Shown one piece after another: positions 60,028 through 64,000 of a stretch of DNA of 64,000 nucleotides (the first letter of the stretch is position 1; every line of letters starts with the position of its first letter). The position numbers and the translations under genes are program-made. The DNA is from Saccharothrix obliqua (lineage in GTDB: Bacteria; Actinomycetota; Actinomycetes; Mycobacteriales; Pseudonocardiaceae), in NCBI RefSeq assembly GCF_019375475.1, contig NZ_JAHXGQ010000011.1:241683-305682 (forward strand), written 5' to 3'. The notes beneath the pieces were generated by a model. That model was not told where the DNA came from. It searched no databases and worked only from the letters and a program-made list of their open reading frames with translations.

Positions 60028-61809
60028 TCAGGTGGCGAACTGCTGGTACATGGCGAGCCGCAGCGAGGAGGGCACGCTCTCGTAGAGCACCCGCCGGAGC
60101 AGGGGGTAGGCGAACCGCACCTCGTCCCCGTCCTCCACCACGACGCCCGCGATCAACGCTTCGGCGAGCACGTCGACCAGCCCGCTGGGCGGCGTGCCGG
60201 TGGCCGCGGTGATCTCGTCCACCGTGCACGACTCGCCGAGCAGGGCCATGGCGCGCAACGTTTCCAGGGTCGCGCCGCCGAGCTGGGCGAACTGCTCCGA
60301 CACCGCGGCCACGACCGGTGGCGGCACGACCCGCCAGCGGCGTGCCGGGCCGTGCTCCGGCAGCGCGGAGACTGCGGCCAGCAGGCACGACGGGTACCCG
60401 CCCGCCAGCGCGGTGATCGCCCGCGCGGACGCCTCGTCGGTCACCCCGGCCAGGGCGAGCAGGCCACGCGCCTCGGCGTCGGTCAGCGGCGGGAGCACCA
60501 CGTCGCGCGCCCCGGCGTCGTCGGTCAGCACGCGGGGCAGGTGCCGGTCCTGGCGGCACGGCAGCGGCCGGCCCGCGGCGATCAGCAGCAGCGGGTGGTG
60601 CGCGCTCAACCCGCGCAGGTAGTGCCAGACGGACAGGCTCTCCGGGTCGGCCCACTGGAGGTCGTCCAGCACCAGCACCAGCGGGTGCGCGGCGTTGGAC
60701 CGGAGCACCTGGCGCACGCGCTCCAACACCACCGTGAGCGGCGTGTCCGGGCGGACCGTCACACCGTGCGCGGCCGTGCCCAAGCCCGTCAGGCAGCGCT
60801 CGACGGCGTGCAGCGGGACGTCCTGCGCGAACTCGTCGGCCGCGGCCCAGGACACCACGCAGCCCGCGGTCGCCGCACCGGACAACGCCTCGGCCAGCAC
60901 GGCGCTCTTGCCGCTGCCGGGCAGGCCCTCGATCCACAGGCTGCCACCGCGGCCCGCGCGCACGTCGTCGACCACCCGGCGCAGCTCGGCGACCAGACCG
61001 GCGCGACCCACGAACGGGCGGGTCGCCGCCAACCGCGCCACCGGCCGCGGGAACCGCCGCTCGCCGGCCGCGAGGTCGCCGGCCAGGATCTCCTGGTGCA
61101 GCACGTGCAGCTCCCGACCGGGCTCGGTGCCGAACCGCTCGGCGAGCGTGGCGCGTGCCCGCCGGTACGCGTCCAGCGCGTCGGTCTGCCTGCCCGCCTG
61201 GAACAACGCGGTCATCAGCAACGCGTGCAGGCGTTCCCGGGCCGGCTCGCGGCGCACCAGGTCCGTCAGCTCGTCCACGACCTCGTCGTAGCGGCCGGCG
61301 GCCACCGCCAACTCGGCGCGCCGCTCCAGCAGCGCCAGGCGCACCTCCGCCAGCCGGGAGCGGTGGGCCGCGGCGAACGGGCCCGGCACACCGGCGAGCG
61401 CCTCACCACGCCACAGCGCCAGCGCCTCCTCCACCGCGGCGGGCTCGCCGGGGTCGTCCCGCTCGCGCAGGACCCGCGCCCGTTCACGCAACAGGTCCAG
61501 CCGGTGCACGTCCAGGGCGTCGGGTGGCAGCGCGAGCCGGTAGCCCGCGTAGGAGGTGGTGAGCACGTCCTTGTGCAGCGCGCGGCGCAGCGTGGAGACG
61601 TAGGTGTAGAGGCTGCCGGACGCGCTCGCGGGCGGGTGGCCGCCCCACAGGGCCTGGATCAGCTCGGCACGGGACATGATGTGCCCGGAACGCAGGGCCA
61701 GCGCGCAGAACACGGCACGCGGCAGGCCGCCGCCGAGCAGGACGGGCACGCCGTCGCGCCACACCGCCGGCTCGCCCAGGATGGCCACGTCGATCACCGG
61801 ACCCGCCAC
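60028..61809 (-). CDS. BTAD-ATPase regulator (SARP-type), cluster-associated copy 2
   Basis: GTG 61809 is preferred because GGAGG lies 7 nt upstream of it; the frame extends five codons further to a TTG. The 593-residue protein has the winged helix (VAILGEPAVWRDG..., LIQALWGGHPPASA), BTAD domain ending GTEPGRELHVLHQEIL, and ATPase motifs GLPGSGKSA and PLVLVLDDLQWAD. It shares domain order and length with the regulators at 57241 and 61862, pointing to local duplication. The gap to the LuxR gene (59839-60027) shows no further feature. Confidence 0.85.
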   Translation of the reverse strand: MAGPVIDVAILGEPAVWRDGVPVLLGGGLPRAVFCALALRSGHIMSRAELIQALWGGHPPASASGSLYTYVSTLRRALHKDVLTTSYAGYRLALPPDALDVHRLDLLRERARVLRERDDPGEPAAVEEALALWRGEALAGVPGPFAAAHRSRLAEVRLALLERRAELAVAAGRYDEVVDELTDLVRREPARERLHALLMTALFQAGRQTDALDAYRRARATLAERFGTEPGRELHVLHQEILAGDLAAGERRFPRPVARLAATRPFVGRAGLVAELRRVVDDVRAGRGGSLWIEGLPGSGKSAVLAEALSGAATAGCVVSWAAADEFAQDVPLHAVERCLTGLGTAAHGVTVRPDTPLTVVLERVRQVLRSNAAHPLVLVLDDLQWADPESLSVWHYLRGLSAHHPLLLIAAGRPLPCRQDRHLPRVLTDDAGARDVVLPPLTDAEARGLLALAGVTDEASARAITALAGGYPSCLLAAVSALPEHGPARRWRVVPPPVVAAVSEQFAQLGGATLETLRAMALLGESCTVDEITAATGTPPSGLVDVLAEALIAGVVVEDGDEVRFAYPLLRRVLYESVPSSLRLAMYQQFAT

Positions 61810-61861
61810 CGCGCACCTCCGCAACGGACCACACTACCGATCCGGCGCGTGGCCGGCCGCC

Positions 61862-63616
61862 TCATCCCGGGCCGGACCGCCCGGTGCCGCCCGCGGTGAG
61901 GATCCTGGTGAACTGCCGTCGCAGCGGGGTGCGGATGGGACCGGGGATGCGCTCGTAGGCGGCCTGCCACAGCATCCGGGTGCGGAACGCCAGGGCGCCG
62001 TACCGGACCACCAGCACCTGCGCCGTCACGGCCTCGTCCACCGCCGTGCGCACCGACTCGGCGTCGACGCCCGCCACGAGTCGCAGATCGGGTTCGCTGA
62101 ACCGCACGCCCAACACGGCGGCCGTGCGCACCACGGCCGCCGCTTCGGCGGACAACGCCAGCAGTGCCCGACGCGCGGCGAGCCGTCGCAACTCGTCGTC
62201 CCCGGGCGGGCGGGGCGCCCACAGCGACGGCGGCGGGTCCGCGTCGGTCCCGATGTCGCCGGGCGGCGGCGTCAGCACGACCAGGTGCCCGTCCGCGTCG
62301 GCCACCACGTCGCGCAGCCGGCCCAGCTCCGTGCCCGCCCGGCTCGGGCGGGTGGCGGCGACCAGCAGCAGCGGCAGGCCCCGGTGCGCCGCGCGGGCGA
62401 GCCGGGCCCACAGCCGCAGCGTGGCCGGGTCCGCCCAGTGCAGGTCGTCCACCACCAGCACCAGCGGTGACCGGGCGCAGGTGCGGGTGATCAGCTCCAC
62501 CAGCCGGTCCTCGACGCGGTGCTCCTCGTGGCCGGGCGCCAGCCGACCGCCGGGCGTCAGGTCGACGTCGAAGCAGTTGAGCACCACCTGGAGGTCGAAC
62601 CGCCCGAGCAGCTCGTCCGCCTCCGCCCAGCCCAGCACGCAGCCCGACCGGCCGGCGTCGGCCAGGCCCGCGAGCAGCAGCGCGGACTTGCCCGCGCCCA
62701 CGTCGCCCTCGATCCACACGGCCCGGCCCCGGCCGACCGCCACGTCGGACACCAGGCGGCGGAGCGCGGTCACGTCGGCGGACGGGTCCGGGCGGACCGT
62801 CGCCGCCGTCACGAAGGCGGGCACCACCGGGCCGGGCGCGCGGCGCGGCGCGACCGCGGCCCGGCCGACCCGGTCGGCGTCCGCCCGGACGCGGCTGCCC
62901 AGGTCGACCAGCTTCGCGCCGGGCGCCACGCCCAGCTCGCGGGTGAGGGTGCGTCGCGCGTCGTCCGCCGCGGCCAGCGCCTCGGCGTGCCTGCCGCACG
63001 CGTGCAGGGCCAGCACCAGCAGCTCCCACGCCGATTCACGCAGCGGCTGCTCGCGCACCAGGGCCGCGACGTCGGCCACCACGTCCGCCTGGTGCCCGGC
63101 CTCGATCAGCAGCCCCGCCCGCTGCTCGACCGAGGCGAGCCGGGCTTCGTCCAGCCGCTGGCCCTCCAGCTCCGCGAACGGGCCGGGCACCCCGGAGTAG
63201 GCCGCGCCCCTCCACAGCGCGAGCCCGTCGGTCAGGTCGTCCACCGCGCCGTGGAGGTCGCCCACGAGGACCCGCCGGCCGGCCTCCTCGCGGCGGCGCT
63301 CGAAGGCGGTGCTGTCGACGTCCGCGCCGTCGAGGAGGAGCCGGTAGCCGCGGGGTGTCGTGACGAGGAGGTCGCGTGCCGGGCCGAGGGCGCGGCGCAG
63401 GCCGGAGACGTAGGTGTGCACGTTGCCCTGCGCGCTGGCGGGCGCCCACGCGCCCCACACCGCGTCGATCAGCTCGCGGAAGGAGACGTCCTCGCCGGCG
63501 TGCCCGACGAGCGCCGCGAACGTCGCCCGCCGCCGCGCCGTGCCGAGCGACACCTCGCCGTCGCCCAACCACGCCCGAACCGGCCCGAGCACGCTGATCC
63601 GCAACTCGCCGTGCAC
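61862..63616 (-). CDS. BTAD-ATPase regulator (SARP-type), cluster-associated copy 3
   Basis: GTG 63616 follows GGGAGGGG. The 584-residue protein has the winged helix (RISVLGPVRAWLGD..., LIDAVWGAWAPASA), BTAD region and ATPase with GDVGAGKSA and PLVLVVDDLHWAD. It is 52 nt upstream of copy 2 on the same strand, so the two are probably co-transcribed. The BTAD ending (ELGVAPGAKLVDLG) differs more from copies 1 and 2, suggesting an older divergence. Targets are probably the cluster promoters, including the direct-repeat promoter at 34932. Confidence 0.85.
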   Translation of the reverse strand: MHGELRISVLGPVRAWLGDGEVSLGTARRRATFAALVGHAGEDVSFRELIDAVWGAWAPASAQGNVHTYVSGLRRALGPARDLLVTTPRGYRLLLDGADVDSTAFERRREEAGRRVLVGDLHGAVDDLTDGLALWRGAAYSGVPGPFAELEGQRLDEARLASVEQRAGLLIEAGHQADVVADVAALVREQPLRESAWELLVLALHACGRHAEALAAADDARRTLTRELGVAPGAKLVDLGSRVRADADRVGRAAVAPRRAPGPVVPAFVTAATVRPDPSADVTALRRLVSDVAVGRGRAVWIEGDVGAGKSALLLAGLADAGRSGCVLGWAEADELLGRFDLQVVLNCFDVDLTPGGRLAPGHEEHRVEDRLVELITRTCARSPLVLVVDDLHWADPATLRLWARLARAAHRGLPLLLVAATRPSRAGTELGRLRDVVADADGHLVVLTPPPGDIGTDADPPPSLWAPRPPGDDELRRLAARRALLALSAEAAAVVRTAAVLGVRFSEPDLRLVAGVDAESVRTAVDEAVTAQVLVVRYGALAFRTRMLWQAAYERIPGPIRTPLRRQFTRILTAGGTGRSGPG

Positions 63617-64000
63617 CCGTCGCCCCTCCCCGGCCGCGGCCCGTACCGGCACGCCGCCGCACAGGGCAAGGCTGCCGGCGAGCCCCGCCCATTCGCCACA
63701 ACCGCTCGAACCAGTGCACCGGAGGCCACCCGGTTCACCCGGTTGCCCGGCCCGGAGAACCACACCGGGCCGGACCGGGCACCCGCTCGTGGGCTGCCGG
63801 CCACCCGACCGCCTCGCCCGTTCCTCTTCGGCCCGCCGGCCACCCGACCGCCTGGCCCGTTCCTCTTCGGCTCGGCGGCCACCCGACCGCCTGACCCGCT
63901 CCTCCTCGGCCTGCCGGCCACCCGACCGCCTGGCCCGCTCCTCCTCGGCCCGCCGGCCCGCTCCGCCGCCTGACCGGGACAGCCGCGCCGGGGGAGCAGC
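63617..64000. other. 384-bp region at the right edge, no convincing gene
   Basis: Upstream of the last regulator the sequence holds its promoter region and a block of 39-bp tandem repeats. Open frames cross it on both strands but show no recognisable protein or ribosome binding site. The neighbouring gene, if any, lies beyond the window. Confidence 0.5.
63797..63952. repeat. Four 39-bp tandem repeats
   Basis: Units start at 63797, 63836, 63875 and 63914. Each begins CCGGCCACCCGACCGCCT (GCGG in unit 3) and ends near TTCGGCCCG or CTCGGCCTG, with few differences between units. A partial fifth unit follows. The 39-bp length is a multiple of three, so the plus frame would read 13-residue Pro-rich units, but no start or family supports translation. 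Confidence 0.85.

Noticed and set aside
63469..63921. 150-codon minus-strand frame through the 39-bp repeats
   Set aside because: It runs out of frame into the regulator's start region and encodes Arg/Gly-rich sequence with no recognisable domain.
62519..63973. 484-codon plus-strand frame opposite the last BTAD regulator, ending in Pro-rich repeats
   Set aside because: It is mostly the antisense of a clear regulator gene. The repeat part has no independent start or ribosome binding site.
1..64000. CRISPR arrays, insertion sequences, integrases, tRNA or rRNA genes
   Set aside because: No regularly spaced direct repeats of CRISPR type, transposase or integrase motifs, or rRNA-like stretches were seen. 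A tRNA could be missed by eye; a tRNAscan run would decide.

Overview
The window comes from a very GC-rich actinomycete. It has many GTG and occasional TTG starts, GGAGG-type ribosome binding sites, 4-nt ATGA/GTGA start-stop overlaps and numerous BTAD-type regulators. The gene mix fits a filamentous actinobacterium, perhaps Pseudonocardiales (Saccharothrix, Lentzea or Actinosynnema type), but genus is inference only. I saw no rRNA, tRNA, CRISPR array, transposase or integrase, although a tRNA could not be scanned for systematically.

Region 1 (1-19.8 kb) is a mixed chromosomal stretch. It holds the end of a TetR regulator, several small secreted or lipoprotein genes, a large secreted ALF-repeat/alanine-rich coiled-coil protein with a separate C-terminal domain followed by a small gene that could be its immunity partner, a trypsin-fold protein that has lost two catalytic residues and carries three 47-residue repeats, a GT-C-like membrane protein, an acetyltransferase, an exported amidase, an I36-type small secreted protein, and an aromatic FAD monooxygenase behind a BTAD-ATPase regulator.

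Region 2 (19.8-33.5 kb) is a divergently arranged catabolic island. Leftwards run a KDG-type sugar kinase, an IclR regulator, a KDPG aldolase and a RidA protein. Rightwards run a lipoprotein solute-binding protein, a D-aminoacylase, a threonine-synthase-like PLP enzyme, an SDR, a phosphotriesterase-family hydrolase, two ABC permeases, a second solute-binding protein with no export signal, another amidohydrolase and a Gfo/Idh oxidoreductase. Two near-identical three-half-site operators lie between the arms, one overlapping a -35 box. The set suggests oxidation, delactonisation, deacylation and deamination of an N-acylated amino-sugar acid to 2-keto-3-deoxygluconate, then kinase and aldolase to pyruvate and glyceraldehyde 3-phosphate. 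No transporter ATPase is present.

Region 3 (about 35-63.6 kb) looks like a biosynthetic gene cluster for a halogenated tryptophan- or indole-derived terpenoid. Block A (35.0-39.3 kb) has a SnoaL-like protein, an IDO-family heme protein, a 2Fe-2S ferredoxin, a tryptophan halogenase close to the 5-halogenase PyrH, and a flavin reductase. Block B (42.0-47.2 kb, leftward) has an MFS protein, a canonical GGPP-type prenyl synthase, a PaxM-like FAD oxidase/epoxidase, a compact tryptophan-2,3-dioxygenase homolog and a second polyprenyl-synthase homolog lacking the isoprenyl-diphosphate-binding Arg. Block C (48.1-59.2 kb, rightward) has an efflux pump, a P450 with its own ferredoxin and reductase, an FAD hydroxylase, a SnoaL/LEH-fold protein, an acyl-CoA-dehydrogenase-fold hydroxylase, a PaxB/Pyr4-type transmembrane terpene cyclase, an unrecognised protein and a BTAD-ATPase regulator. 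A LuxR-type regulator and two more BTAD-ATPase regulators close the cluster. An AlkZ/HTH_42 protein and two unrelated secreted proteins sit between blocks A and B, so membership of one cluster is likely but not proven.
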